DNA from: CBDBJK01 sp965206395 | GTDB lineage: Bacteria > Chloroflexota > Dehalococcoidia > Lucifugimonadales > CATOSD01 | NCBI GenBank assembly: GCA_965206395.1 | Contig: CBDBJK010000036.1 | Span: 62,001-126,000 of the forward strand | Reading direction: 5' to 3' | Length of the DNA: 64,000 bases | Shown: positions 54,042 to 62,510 of the stretch, piece by piece | Numbering within the stretch: the stretch's first letter is position 1 | Layout: each line of letters starts with the position of its first letter | Position numbers and translations under genes: made by a program | The notes under the pieces: model-generated | What the model was told of the DNA's origin: nothing | Seen by the model: only the letters and a program-made list of their open reading frames with translations | Database searches by the model: none

Positions 54042-55488
54042 CGTCGCCTCGCCTTCGCACAAACTGGGGCCAGTACGCGAAGGAGACTAACACCGCCATT
54101 CCACCCAGGATCGCGGCGAACCGGTAGGAGTCTTTGAGGGCCAGAACGAAGGCCTGAGTGTCGCCTACGTCTCCAACGATTCCCTGCGCCGCTAGCGTGA
54201 TTGTGTGCGAGTCCAGCCGGGCCGCAAACAGCGCGGTTATTATTGCCACACTGGTGACGCTTCCCATGTTGCGTGACATCGTCATAATGGCCCCACCAGT
54301 CGCAAGCCTGCCCGCTGGCACGGTACCCATGACCAGGTTGGCGTAAGACGCCTGAAACAGGCCCATACCGACCCCCATAGACGCTGTTCTCAGGGCTATG
54401 TCAAACACCGTGGAGTTCGCATCCAAGAAGGTGTACGAGTAAACAGTTCCCAGCATCATAGCCAACGCTACTGTAGTCAAGTACGCGGGCGAGATGCGGT
54501 CAGAGAGCCAGCCTCCAATTGGCGCCGATAGGGTGATGACGACTGGCGTCAGCATTATCAGCAGCCCCCAGGTCTTTGCGTTAAAGCCTAGAATGTCGGT
54601 CAAAAAGAAGGGAAGGATGAACAGGTTGACAAACGTAGCCATGGATATCAAGTATGCGGCGACAAAGGAGGGAGAGAGCACGCGATGTCTTAGCAACGCG
54701 AGGTCTAGGACAGGGCGTGGCACGAGTCTTTCCGTGTAAATGAACGCAGTGAGAGCCGCCACCGACAGTGCCGCGAGAGCCAATACAGCAGGCTCTGTCC
54801 ATCCCAGCCTTCCTCCCAGGGTTAGAGTCAAGATGAATGAGGCCACTCCAATGAACAGCGTGACTGCTCCCCGAACATCGAAACCCTGTCTCGGCTCACT
54901 GGAAGGTTTCTCTTGAAGCGCCATCAGCGCGAGAACGATAGCGACGACTCCGAACGGCACCCTCGCGGCGAAGATGGCCCGCCATCCAAAGCTATCGATA
55001 AGCACGCCTCCCCCTAGCGCGCCAAAAAGCATCCCCAACGTGCCAAGCCCGCCCATCAAGCCGAGCGCCCTGCCTCGCTCCTCTGAAGGAAATGCCCTGG
55101 TAACGAGAGCGGGCGCGGAGGCCAGGATTAATCCGTTGCCCACCGCCTGTAGTATCCGAAGGCCGAATACCATCGATAGTAGCGGCGCAAGGCTGATGAG
55201 CAGCACGGCGACGGTATATACGACAAGCCCAATCACGTAGAAGCGTTTCAGGCCGTACATGTCCGCGACGGTGCCAAGGCTAAGCTGCAGCCCAGTGGTG
55301 CTGCCAACGTAGAATATGATCATCCACTGGACTGTCTGGAGATCGGTTCCAAAGCTGCTGGTGATGTTTGGAAGCGCGACGTTGACGGTAATGTCGAAGG
55401 TGCCGATGAACATTCCAGCGGACGCCGCGACCAGGCCAAGCCATTTGTTGGTGGAACTACTCTCTGTGCTGTCTGCGGCTGACGCCAT
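54013..55488 (-). CDS. DHA2-type MFS exporter (EmrB/QacA)
   Basis: 491 residues, about 14 membrane helices. The N-terminal 'GTFDITVNVALPNI' (motif D1-like) and 'ASAPALVTRAFPSEERGRALGL' are signatures of the EmrB/QacA drug-export branch. No membrane-fusion partner is nearby. Substrate unknown. The gene is followed upstream by a DUF4440-like gene on the same strand only 9 bases away. Confidence 0.9.
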   Translation of the reverse strand: MASAADSTESSSTNKWLGLVAASAGMFIGTFDITVNVALPNITSSFGTDLQTVQWMIIFYVGSTTGLQLSLGTVADMYGLKRFYVIGLVVYTVAVLLISLAPLLSMVFGLRILQAVGNGLILASAPALVTRAFPSEERGRALGLMGGLGTLGMLFGALGGGVLIDSFGWRAIFAARVPFGVVAIVLALMALQEKPSSEPRQGFDVRGAVTLFIGVASFILTLTLGGRLGWTEPAVLALAALSVAALTAFIYTERLVPRPVLDLALLRHRVLSPSFVAAYLISMATFVNLFILPFFLTDILGFNAKTWGLLIMLTPVVITLSAPIGGWLSDRISPAYLTTVALAMMLGTVYSYTFLDANSTVFDIALRTASMGVGMGLFQASYANLVMGTVPAGRLATGGAIMTMSRNMGSVTSVAIITALFAARLDSHTITLAAQGIVGDVGDTQAFVLALKDSYRFAAILGGMAVLVSFAYWPQFVRRRGDVKRHSPTSG

Positions 55489-55497
55489 ACTTCTGAG

Positions 55498-55875
55498 CTA
55501 CCTGATTTCCGTGGACTGGTCGGTTACCATCTGCCATCTGCTGTTTCGCCAGACCCACACTGACACATAGCGAGCGGCGTAGTCAAACGCGTAGCCCGCA
55601 TTGACTCCGCGAGCCTGCCATCGGCCAATCACCACCACAGTTTCGCCGTACACCCGAGCTTGAAGCTCGTCGCTGCGCGCCTCGTCCCAGTGGCGTGCGC
55701 CAAATTCGAATGAGGCGATGACCTCGGCCTTACGCATCACCTTGCCCTCGTCGTTGACCTGCGCGTACTCGTCTGCCATCAGGCGGTCAAGCGCGGCGAC
55801 GTCACAGCTCAGATGGGCCAGCAGCCACTCACGTTCTGCTTGAAGCACCTGTTCAACGGCTCTGCTCTCTGGCAT
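55498..55875 (-). CDS. NTF2-like (DUF4440) protein
   Basis: 125 residues with the cone-shaped NTF2-like pattern: 'VEQVLQAEREWLLAHLSCDVAALDRLMADEYAQVN' helices, then strands 'GETVVVIGRWQARG' and 'RYVSVWVWRNSRWQMVTDQST'. Members are small-molecule-binding or isomerase-like proteins of unclear role. It is immediately before the exporter gene in the same direction and probably cotranscribed with it. Confidence 0.8.
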   Translation of the reverse strand: MPESRAVEQVLQAEREWLLAHLSCDVAALDRLMADEYAQVNDEGKVMRKAEVIASFEFGARHWDEARSDELQARVYGETVVVIGRWQARGVNAGYAFDYAARYVSVWVWRNSRWQMVTDQSTEIR

Positions 55876-55921
55876 TATTGAAGCCTTTCTCCAAAACAGA
55901 ATTGCTCTTCCGATGCAGATG

Positions 55922-56071
55922 TCACTGAATATACTTTCGCGTGAAGAAAAGGCCGACGCCGATTAGAACGCCCGCGAACGTAATCGTTGTGTTTGCGAGG
56001 CTGAGACCAGTGATAACAAGAGCTAATCCCAGAAGAAAAGAGGCTACGTAGAGCCACCAGCGTGCGCTCAC
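55922..56071 (-). CDS. 49-residue two-helix membrane protein
   Basis: GTG at 56071 follows GAGGAGGG. The peptide starts MSARWWLYVA and consists almost entirely of two hydrophobic helices (about 6-22 and 30-43) with a basic end (TRKYIQ). Length and composition suit a small integral membrane protein. Evidence is the ribosome site, the composition and the fit to the gap. No family recognised. Confidence 0.55.
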   Translation of the reverse strand: MSARWWLYVASFLLGLALVITGLSLANTTITFAGVLIGVGLFFTRKYIQ

Positions 56072-56145
56072 AGCGCCCTCCTCGGTAAATGAGAGTCCGG
56101 TCTAGCGTCTGAATCATAGCAGAACCAGAGCAGGTTCGTCTTTTA

Positions 56146-56185
56146 GAACAAATGTCTTTACTTTTGGTTTAAGCTATGATAGAAT
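56146..56185 (+). promoter_or_regulatory. LexA-type box and promoter of recA
   Basis: GAACAAATGTCT (56146-56157) fits the Gram-positive SOS consensus GAACRNRYGTTYC except at one T. It abuts TTTACT (56157-56162), 17 bases and TAGAAT (56180-56185). A second dyad, GAACC-N6-GGTTC at 56122-56137, lies just upstream. The long leader (about 280 bases) before recA shows nothing else I can support. Confidence 0.6.
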
Positions 56186-56469
56186 AAGGCTACTCGAAAA
56201 CAGGTGGCAATGCCAGTAAAGGCGGCCTGCCAACGCCATTTGGCGCATATTGAAGCGCGCCGCATAAAACAGCCTTTCTGAGGCAAATCATAACCTTGTA
56301 GGGAGAAGAAAGCCCATGATATGATAGCTTTGCCGTGGTAAACATTGATATGCCGTTTTTTGACATCGTGGACTTAGAAGGAGAATTTGTTCTGGTTGCG
56401 GCTCTACACCCCGAAGTATAAAAACACCCTGGCGTGATCGGCTGCTAACCGAACATTGGAGTAACAAAC

Positions 56470-57552
56470 ATGACTACAGAAAAAGATAAAGCTCTAGAAC
56501 TCGCCATTGGACAGATAGACCGACACTTTGGTCGCGGCACGGTAATGAAGCTGGGCGATACCAATCGCACCGGACCCGTCGAATCCATCTCCACAGGCTC
56601 TATTTCGCTGGACATTGCGTTGGGAATCGGTGGAATTCCGAGAGGTCGCGTCGTGGAGGTCTTCGGGACTGAGGCGTCGGGCAAGTCTACCCTGGCCTAT
56701 CACGTCATGGCCTCGGCGCAACGCAGCGGCGGCGTAGCCGCTTACATTGACGCCGAGCACGCCCTCGACCCAAGCTACGCCGAGAAATGCGGCATAGACA
56801 TAAACGAGCTTCTCATCTCCCAGCCGGATACCGCCGAGCAAGGGCTTGAGATTTGTGAGTACCTGGTGCGCAGCGGGGCCGTTGACGTAGTAGTAGTCGA
56901 TAGCGTCGCCGCTCTGGTGCCAAAGGCGGAGCTTGAGGGCGACATGGGGGACAGCCACATGGGACTGCAAGCCCGCCTCATGTCCCAGGGACTGCGAAAG
57001 CTGACCTCTGCCATCAGCCGGTCCAACACCTCCGTCATCTTCATCAATCAGTTGCGTGAAAAAGTAGGCGTCTTCTTCGGTAACCCTGAAGTAACCCCTG
57101 GTGGAAAGGCGCTGAAATTCTATAGCTCCGTGCGCATCGACCTGCGCAGGATAGAGTCCATCAAGCAAGGAACCGAGGTCGTCGGAAACCGGGTGAGAGC
57201 GCGCATAGTGAAAAACAAGGTCGCGCCGCCGTTCCGTGTCGCCGAGTTCGATATCATGTTCAATGAAGGTATCAGCAGGGAAGGCGATGCTATAGACGTT
57301 GGCGTTGAAAAGGAAGTGGTAAAAAAGAGCGGCTCTTTCTACTCCTTCAATGATACTCGTCTTGGTCAGGGACGCGAAAATTCCAAAGCGTTCTTGAGAG
57401 AGCATACGGAGATAACCGAGCAGATAGAGCGTTTAATCAAGGGTGATGCTGACCCTTCGGTGGCCGAAAACGGTGCCATAGATGCTGGTAGAGAGGAAAA
57501 CCTTGTTGAAGAACAACCGGTAGCAGCAGTCGCCGTCGAACAGAGTACCTAG
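56470..57552 (+). CDS. recA: Recombinase RecA
   Basis: 360 residues. Walker A 'GTEASGKSTLAYH' near residue 67, Walker B 'VVVVDSVAALVPKAELEGDMGD', the L1/L2 region with 'SRSNTSVIFINQLREKVGVFFGNPE' and a typical C-terminal acidic tail. It forms filaments on single-stranded DNA, drives strand exchange and triggers LexA self-cleavage. ATG follows TTGGAGT. recX follows 95 bases downstream. Confidence 0.97.
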   Translation: MTTEKDKALELAIGQIDRHFGRGTVMKLGDTNRTGPVESISTGSISLDIALGIGGIPRGRVVEVFGTEASGKSTLAYHVMASAQRSGGVAAYIDAEHALDPSYAEKCGIDINELLISQPDTAEQGLEICEYLVRSGAVDVVVVDSVAALVPKAELEGDMGDSHMGLQARLMSQGLRKLTSAISRSNTSVIFINQLREKVGVFFGNPEVTPGGKALKFYSSVRIDLRRIESIKQGTEVVGNRVRARIVKNKVAPPFRVAEFDIMFNEGISREGDAIDVGVEKEVVKKSGSFYSFNDTRLGQGRENSKAFLREHTEITEQIERLIKGDADPSVAENGAIDAGREENLVEEQPVAAVAVEQST

Positions 57553-57647
57553 GAAAACCAGCCTTCGTGCCTTATTATGGGAGTTGCAATCCCTTTTAAG
57601 CAAAAGGAGCCTTTTAACAGGGGCGGCTGTGAGCCGCCATACCATAG

Positions 57648-58148
57648 ATGAACGATAGTAAACCTTTTCAACGCGCCAGCGCCGCTGCCCGTCGCTTCCT
57701 TTCTTACAGGCCACGAAGCGAGGCAGAGGTGCGGGTGCGTCTTTTACGTAGCTTCCAATCCAGTATCGTCGAAGAGGTTATCGAATCCCTGAGCGAGCAA
57801 ACCCTCGTTGATGACGCTAAGTTCTCACGGTTGTGGACGGACAGCAGGATATCCCATCGACCCCGTAGCGCTTTGGTCATCAAGCGTGAGCTTATCACCA
57901 AGGGCATCGACAGAGAAGTGGCCGAAGATGCCGTCCGAGACGCAGATGACCAGGATAGCGCCTATCGTGCCGGGCTAAAGCTCACACGTCGGCTTGAGCA
58001 TGCCGATCTCACCGTCTTCCGACGCAAGATGTGGGGCTATCTTCAGCGCCGAGGCTTTGGCGGCACTGTTGCACGGCGCACCGTTGCACGCCTGTGGGAC
58101 GAGTTGCAAGAGAATCGCAGCTCACCCGATGACGTGGAGGGCCGCTAG
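57648..58148 (+). CDS. recX: RecX regulatory protein
   Basis: 166 residues with the RecX three-helix repeats: 'ARRFLSYRPRSEAEVRVRLLR', 'VDDAKFSRLWTDSRISHRPRSALVIKREL' and 'RRKMWGYLQRRGFGGTVARRTVARLWDE'. It limits RecA filament growth. Position directly after recA is the usual one, and the same SOS promoter probably serves both. Confidence 0.93.
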   Translation: MNDSKPFQRASAAARRFLSYRPRSEAEVRVRLLRSFQSSIVEEVIESLSEQTLVDDAKFSRLWTDSRISHRPRSALVIKRELITKGIDREVAEDAVRDADDQDSAYRAGLKLTRRLEHADLTVFRRKMWGYLQRRGFGGTVARRTVARLWDELQENRSSPDDVEGR

Positions 58149-58336
58149 ATGTCAAACCCAGAAGGCCCAGACCACTTATGCAGCGCCGCGACTTCACCTA
58201 AATGGCGTGAAACCGCGCATTCTTCCATCTCCAATACCCAGCCCTTCCGCTTAGGAAGGAATACCCCAACCCAATTCCACTATGTGGCGACATACGTGCG
58301 TCTGCCCTTCGCGGGACAGGCGCAGGAGGTATAACG

Positions 58337-59635
58337 ATGTCCGGCGCAGATGCGTTAAGTCTTGTCATACTCGTGGTTTTCCTGATATTCTCGGCCTTCT
58401 TTTCAAGCTCAGAGGCAGCATTTCTATCTCTGGAGAGAATCAGGATTGCCCATCTCGTAAACACAGGTATTCCTGGGGCGAAACGAGTCGCGAATATGAT
58501 CGAGCAACCCGAGCGATTGCTCTCGACGATTCTACTAGGTAACAACCTGGTTAACGTCGCTTTTACGGCGGTGGTAACAGTGTTGATTGTGGATCTTTTA
58601 GGAGGGGGTAGCGGCGTCGCCGTGGCTACGGGCGTGGGCACGCTCGTTTTGCTGGTCTTTGGCGAGATTATACCCAAGACCTTCGCGATACACTACGCGG
58701 AGCGTGTGGCGTTCCTATACGCACGGCCCCTGAAAGGAGTGGAGTTGGCCTTTTGGCCGGTGGTTGTCGCCTTGCAGTGGATTACTCATCGTACGCAGAA
58801 CATCTTCGGCGTCGAAGTTCCCAGCAGAGAGTCCATCACAGAGGACGAGCTTCGTAGCCTCATCGACCTTGGCGAGGCTGAGGGCACTTTCGAGCCTGCC
58901 GAGGCCGAGATGCTGGAGAATGTCTTTCGCTTCGGAGACAGGCAAGTGCGCGAGGTGATGACTCCTCGAAATGAAATCGTCTCAATCGAGCGTGGGGCTA
59001 CGCTGGGAGAATTCCTGGTAATGTACGCTCTGAACTCTCATACTCGCTTCCCTGTCTACAGAGAGGATGCTGACAACATCATAGGTATAATCTCCGCCAA
59101 GGACATCCTCAAGGCTATGGCGACCAGGGGAATCAATTTCGACGACTCTGTTACTGACGTTATCCGAGACTCCTACTTCGTGCCGGAAACCAAGCGGATT
59201 GCCGAGCTTTTCAAGGAGCTTCGTCAGTCCGGCAACCAGATGGCGATGGCAGTGGACGAGTATGGTGGCCTCGCGGGTGTGGTTACACTGAAGCGGCTGT
59301 CGGAAGAGGTCGTGGGGCCAGTCGGCGAAGAAGGCATAGCGCCGGAAGAGGAGTTTGAGGAAATTGGCAAGAATACCTTCCAGGTAGACGGCGGCATGAG
59401 TATCGACGAAGCCAACGAGGAGATGAATATCGATCTTCCAGATGGCGATTTCGACACCGTCGCCGGATTCGTGCTGGACCTCCTGGGCCACATCCCTGCA
59501 GAGGGCGAACAGTTCGAGTACAATTATCTGAAGCTTGAGATCATCCAGATGGACAACCTCAAGATAGAGACTATCAAGGTAACGAAGCCCCAACCTGTCG
59601 AAGACGGCGCTGAATTTGAGACTGATACTGGTTAG
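58337..59635 (+). CDS. CorC/HlyC-like transporter-associated protein (CNNM + CBS)
   Basis: 432 residues: N-terminal CNNM-type membrane domain with three or four helices ('SLVILVVFLIFSAFFSSSEAAFLSLERI' and 'ATGVGTLVLLVFGEIIPKTFA'), then a CBS pair ('VREVMTPRNEIVSIERGATL', 'NIIGIISAKDILKAM') and the C-terminal CorC_HlyC domain. Family members take part in magnesium/cobalt efflux. ATG 58337 follows AGGAGGT. Its end overlaps the phosphatase gene by 20 bases. Confidence 0.92.
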   Translation: MSGADALSLVILVVFLIFSAFFSSSEAAFLSLERIRIAHLVNTGIPGAKRVANMIEQPERLLSTILLGNNLVNVAFTAVVTVLIVDLLGGGSGVAVATGVGTLVLLVFGEIIPKTFAIHYAERVAFLYARPLKGVELAFWPVVVALQWITHRTQNIFGVEVPSRESITEDELRSLIDLGEAEGTFEPAEAEMLENVFRFGDRQVREVMTPRNEIVSIERGATLGEFLVMYALNSHTRFPVYREDADNIIGIISAKDILKAMATRGINFDDSVTDVIRDSYFVPETKRIAELFKELRQSGNQMAMAVDEYGGLAGVVTLKRLSEEVVGPVGEEGIAPEEEFEEIGKNTFQVDGGMSIDEANEEMNIDLPDGDFDTVAGFVLDLLGHIPAEGEQFEYNYLKLEIIQMDNLKIETIKVTKPQPVEDGAEFETDTG

Positions 59636-60248
59636 GCATGGCGAGACTCGACTGAATAAGGCCGGTCGTGTTCAGGGTATCAATGACGAGCCGCTCAACG
59701 GCACCGGCAAGGCACAGGCTCGCGCTGTGGCAACGGTCCTTGCAGACGACGTGCCGTTTTACCTGTACGCCAGCCCTTTGGCTCGCGCTCTTGAGACCGC
59801 TCAAACAACGTCGGATGCTGTTCACGTGCCTATTACGACACTGAACGAGCTGCGAGAGGCTGATGTTGGTGACCTGGATGGCATGACAATCCCGGAAATT
59901 CGCGAGCGTTATCCCGGCTTCATGGAACGCTGGGCCACAGACTCCGCCACTGTGCGGATGCCCGGCGGCGAGTCTTTGCTTCAGGTGCAAAAGCGCACCT
60001 GGCCTGCTATCGAAAAGCTGGCGGAGAAGCATGCTGACGATGTTGTTGTGGTCGTAACGCACAATTTCGTAATCCAGACACTCATCGGCAAGCTATTGGA
60101 GATGCCTCTGCATAAAGCGAGGTCGCTGCGTCAAGAGCCTGGCTCCATCACCCGGCTGGAACTATCCGAATCCCGCCAATCGCTGATCTCGCTTAACGAG
60201 ACCTGGTACTTGCGGGATATTGAGCCTGCAAAAGACGAATCATCATAA
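59616..60248 (+). CDS. Histidine phosphatase family protein
   Basis: 210 residues with the phosphoglycerate-mutase-like core: 'LILVRHGETRLNKAGRVQG' (phosphohistidine), 'YASPLARALETAQ', 'ELREADVGDLDGM' and 'VVVVTHNFVIQTLI'. TTG at 59616 overlaps the preceding gene. Substrates range from phosphoglycerate to cobalamin and nucleotide intermediates; CobC-like activity is possible given MetH in the window, but no evidence singles it out. Confidence 0.88.
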   Translation: MRLILVRHGETRLNKAGRVQGINDEPLNGTGKAQARAVATVLADDVPFYLYASPLARALETAQTTSDAVHVPITTLNELREADVGDLDGMTIPEIRERYPGFMERWATDSATVRMPGGESLLQVQKRTWPAIEKLAEKHADDVVVVVTHNFVIQTLIGKLLEMPLHKARSLRQEPGSITRLELSESRQSLISLNETWYLRDIEPAKDESS

Positions 60249-60269
60249 TGACCCCTTTTCAGAAAGCTC

Positions 60270-61721
60270 ATGGAACGCCCCGCCAAGAATAGGGCCATTA
60301 CGCGCCTGCACCGCCAGATCCGAGGCGTGCTTGAGCGAAGCGGCCAGACATCAGGCAAACTGCTGGTTGTCGCCGTATCAGGCGGCCCTGACTCGCTGGC
60401 CCTGCTGTACGCACTCAACCGTCTCAAGGACGAACTGGGTCTGCGCCTTCACGGGGCGCACCTGAACCACCGTCTGCGCGGCGACGCGTCAGAGTCGGAC
60501 GCCCGCTTTGTAGCCAAGACCTTTCGCAGCCTGGGCATCGCCTTCACGTTGGAAGAGGCTGACGTTGCCTCATTCCGACAGCAAAACAGGCTATCGCTGG
60601 AAGAAGCCGCCCGCGAGGTGCGCTACACTTTTCTCGCAAAGGTTGCCACAGAGAATCAGGCTGACACTATTGCCTTGGGCCACACTTCGGACGATCAAGC
60701 CGAAACAGTCCTCATGCACATCGTAAGGGGCAGTGGCCTCACCGGACTGCGCGGAATGGAGGAGGTCACTCGGCGCGTTTTCGATGGGAATGAGACGACC
60801 CTCGTACGACCGCTGCTTCAGGTCCCCCGAAAAGAGACGTTGGCCTACTGTCGCGCCTTACAGCTGGAGCCACGACAGGACGATTCCAACCTATCGTCTG
60901 AGTTCATGCGCAATCGGGTGAGGCTGGAACTGATTCCGCTGCTTGAGCGATACAACCCTGCGGTTCGAGATGCGCTGGTACGGCTGTCCCGCTCCGCCTC
61001 GCGGGACATGACCTATATACAGGGCCAGGTAGATAGGGTCTGGCGAGATGTCGTAAATGAAACGCAAGACTGTGTGGCGTTGAACAGGAGCGCCTTCGCC
61101 CTGTTGGAACCAGCCATAAAAGGCCATTTGATGCGTCGGGCCGTTTCGCTCGCAAAGGGCGACCTTGAGGACGTGGAGCAGAACCACATCGACGACATGG
61201 TGCGGCTGATGGCGGGCCAAGCAGGAAGGTCGCTCGACTTGCCTGGAAGCGTTCGCTTTTCTGTAGGCTACGCCGTGGCTACCCTGACTCCTATCGAGCA
61301 AGACCAGTGCCCGCTGCCTCCCTTGGATGACGAGCATTGGCTGAAAATCCCAGGCGAAACTCTGCTTGTGGGCTGGCGTGTCACGGCAAGGGTTTGGGAT
61401 AAGCAAGCTCGTTCTGAAACATCAGGATATTCTGACGAACAAGAACGCGTCGCCGTTATCGACTACGAAAGCGTGGGCGAAGAGCTATGGGTGCGCCCTC
61501 GAAGGCCCGGCGACCGCTTTCAGCCACTGGGCATGTCGCAGAGCAAGAAGCTTCAGGACTTCATGGTTGATTCCAAGATACCCCGCTCCTGGCGAGACCG
61601 TGTGCCGTTGGTGGTCTCGCCAGGAGGCATTGTTTGGGTCGTAGGCTGGCGAATCGCGGAGAAGGCGCGACCCGAAAGCGAAGACGCTCGACGACTGGAA
61701 TTGCGGTTTACGCCGAGGTAG
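60270..61721 (+). CDS. tilS: tRNA(Ile)-lysidine synthase
   Basis: 483 residues. PP-loop 'VVAVSGGPDSLALLYAL' near residue 37, 'GAHLNHRLRGDASESDARFV' and 'ALGHTSDDQAETVLMHIVRGSGLTGLRGM' are TilS signatures; the C-terminal 'RRPGDRFQPLGMSQSKKLQDFMVD' belongs to the tRNA-binding domain. It converts C34 of tRNA-Ile(CAU) to lysidine, an essential step. The start ATG is 21 bases after the phosphatase stop. Confidence 0.95.
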   Translation: MERPAKNRAITRLHRQIRGVLERSGQTSGKLLVVAVSGGPDSLALLYALNRLKDELGLRLHGAHLNHRLRGDASESDARFVAKTFRSLGIAFTLEEADVASFRQQNRLSLEEAAREVRYTFLAKVATENQADTIALGHTSDDQAETVLMHIVRGSGLTGLRGMEEVTRRVFDGNETTLVRPLLQVPRKETLAYCRALQLEPRQDDSNLSSEFMRNRVRLELIPLLERYNPAVRDALVRLSRSASRDMTYIQGQVDRVWRDVVNETQDCVALNRSAFALLEPAIKGHLMRRAVSLAKGDLEDVEQNHIDDMVRLMAGQAGRSLDLPGSVRFSVGYAVATLTPIEQDQCPLPPLDDEHWLKIPGETLLVGWRVTARVWDKQARSETSGYSDEQERVAVIDYESVGEELWVRPRRPGDRFQPLGMSQSKKLQDFMVDSKIPRSWRDRVPLVVSPGGIVWVVGWRIAEKARPESEDARRLELRFTPR

Positions 61722-61736
61722 GCGCGGGCGACTGCC

Positions 61737-62297
61737 CTAGCACGCACTCACTGTCGCCGAGCCTGTGACTATCGTCTGAGTAGCTTCATTGCCGGCGGTA
61801 ATGTCCCCCACATTAGCTACAGGGCAGGTTGAGCCATTCAGATTCACAATCGCTCCATCGATGTTCGTCATTGCGGCACTGCTGATGTTCGTGGAGTTTG
61901 ACGACGTTATGTTTATCGATGTTGACCCTGCGATGTTTACGGACATAGCGGCCTGGATGGTTATGGATGTCGCGTCGATGGTGACGACCCCGCCAGGGCC
62001 GGACATGTTAATGCCATCGTCAGCAACGCTCAACGAGTACTCGCCGTTTGGACTGACCAGAGAGCCTACAGTCTTGTCAACAGGTTGCCAGTTCCCCCGT
62101 AACTCGCCGCAATCGGTATCACCGCGCACCATGATTATCAGGCCGTTGTCGGTGTTAACGCAGAAATGGAGGCTGTTCGGGTCTCCGCCATGCGCGTTGA
62201 CGATGGAGGAAACACTCTGTCCCAGAATCACGCCCAACGCTATCAAGATAACTGACCCAACCGCCAGAAATATCGGTTTGCTAACCTTCGTTATCAT
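61737..62297 (-). CDS. Membrane-anchored spike-like beta-helix protein
   Basis: 186 residues from the ATG at 62297 behind GGGGAGATAA. One N-terminal hydrophobic helix (about 7-28) anchors or exports it. The rest reads 'GDTDCGELRGNWQPVDKTV', then alternating hydrophobic/Ser-Thr-Asn strands ('GVVTIDATSITIQAAMSVNI', 'STSINITSSNSTNISSAAMT'), then 'VNLNGSTCPVANVGD'. The strand pattern and the PVA-x-VGD end recall the needle-like C-terminal beta-helix of phage spike (gpV/gp5) and VgrG proteins. No other phage or secretion gene is present. The role is unknown. Confidence 0.6.
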   Translation of the reverse strand: MITKVSKPIFLAVGSVILIALGVILGQSVSSIVNAHGGDPNSLHFCVNTDNGLIIMVRGDTDCGELRGNWQPVDKTVGSLVSPNGEYSLSVADDGINMSGPGGVVTIDATSITIQAAMSVNIAGSTSINITSSNSTNISSAAMTNIDGAIVNLNGSTCPVANVGDITAGNEATQTIVTGSATVSAC

Positions 62298-62510
62298 ATC
62301 CAAATTATCTCCCCTTAACTCCTTGTCGTTATAATCGCCTGGTGGCACGCCATTGAGATTCAACCCAAAAAGTCCCAGGCTTACGCCAGGGCATTCAGGA
62401 TACCACATTAGTTTGGTTATGTTAATCGTTCAAGAACTGGAAGTCGTTTGGCTTGAGGAAAGGTTGGAAATGGGGCGGGAGCAATACTTCAAAGATAGAG
62501 CAATATGATG

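Noticed and set aside
56351..56422. 23-codon leader frame (MPFFDIVDLEG) upstream of recA
   Set aside because: Only a short open frame with no ribosome site of its own and no attenuator-like structure.
58149..58334. 61-codon reading frame between recX and the CorC-like gene
   Set aside because: It covers a decayed copy of the intergenic palindrome, has low-complexity composition and no recognisable features; the strong ribosome site at 58325 serves the following gene.
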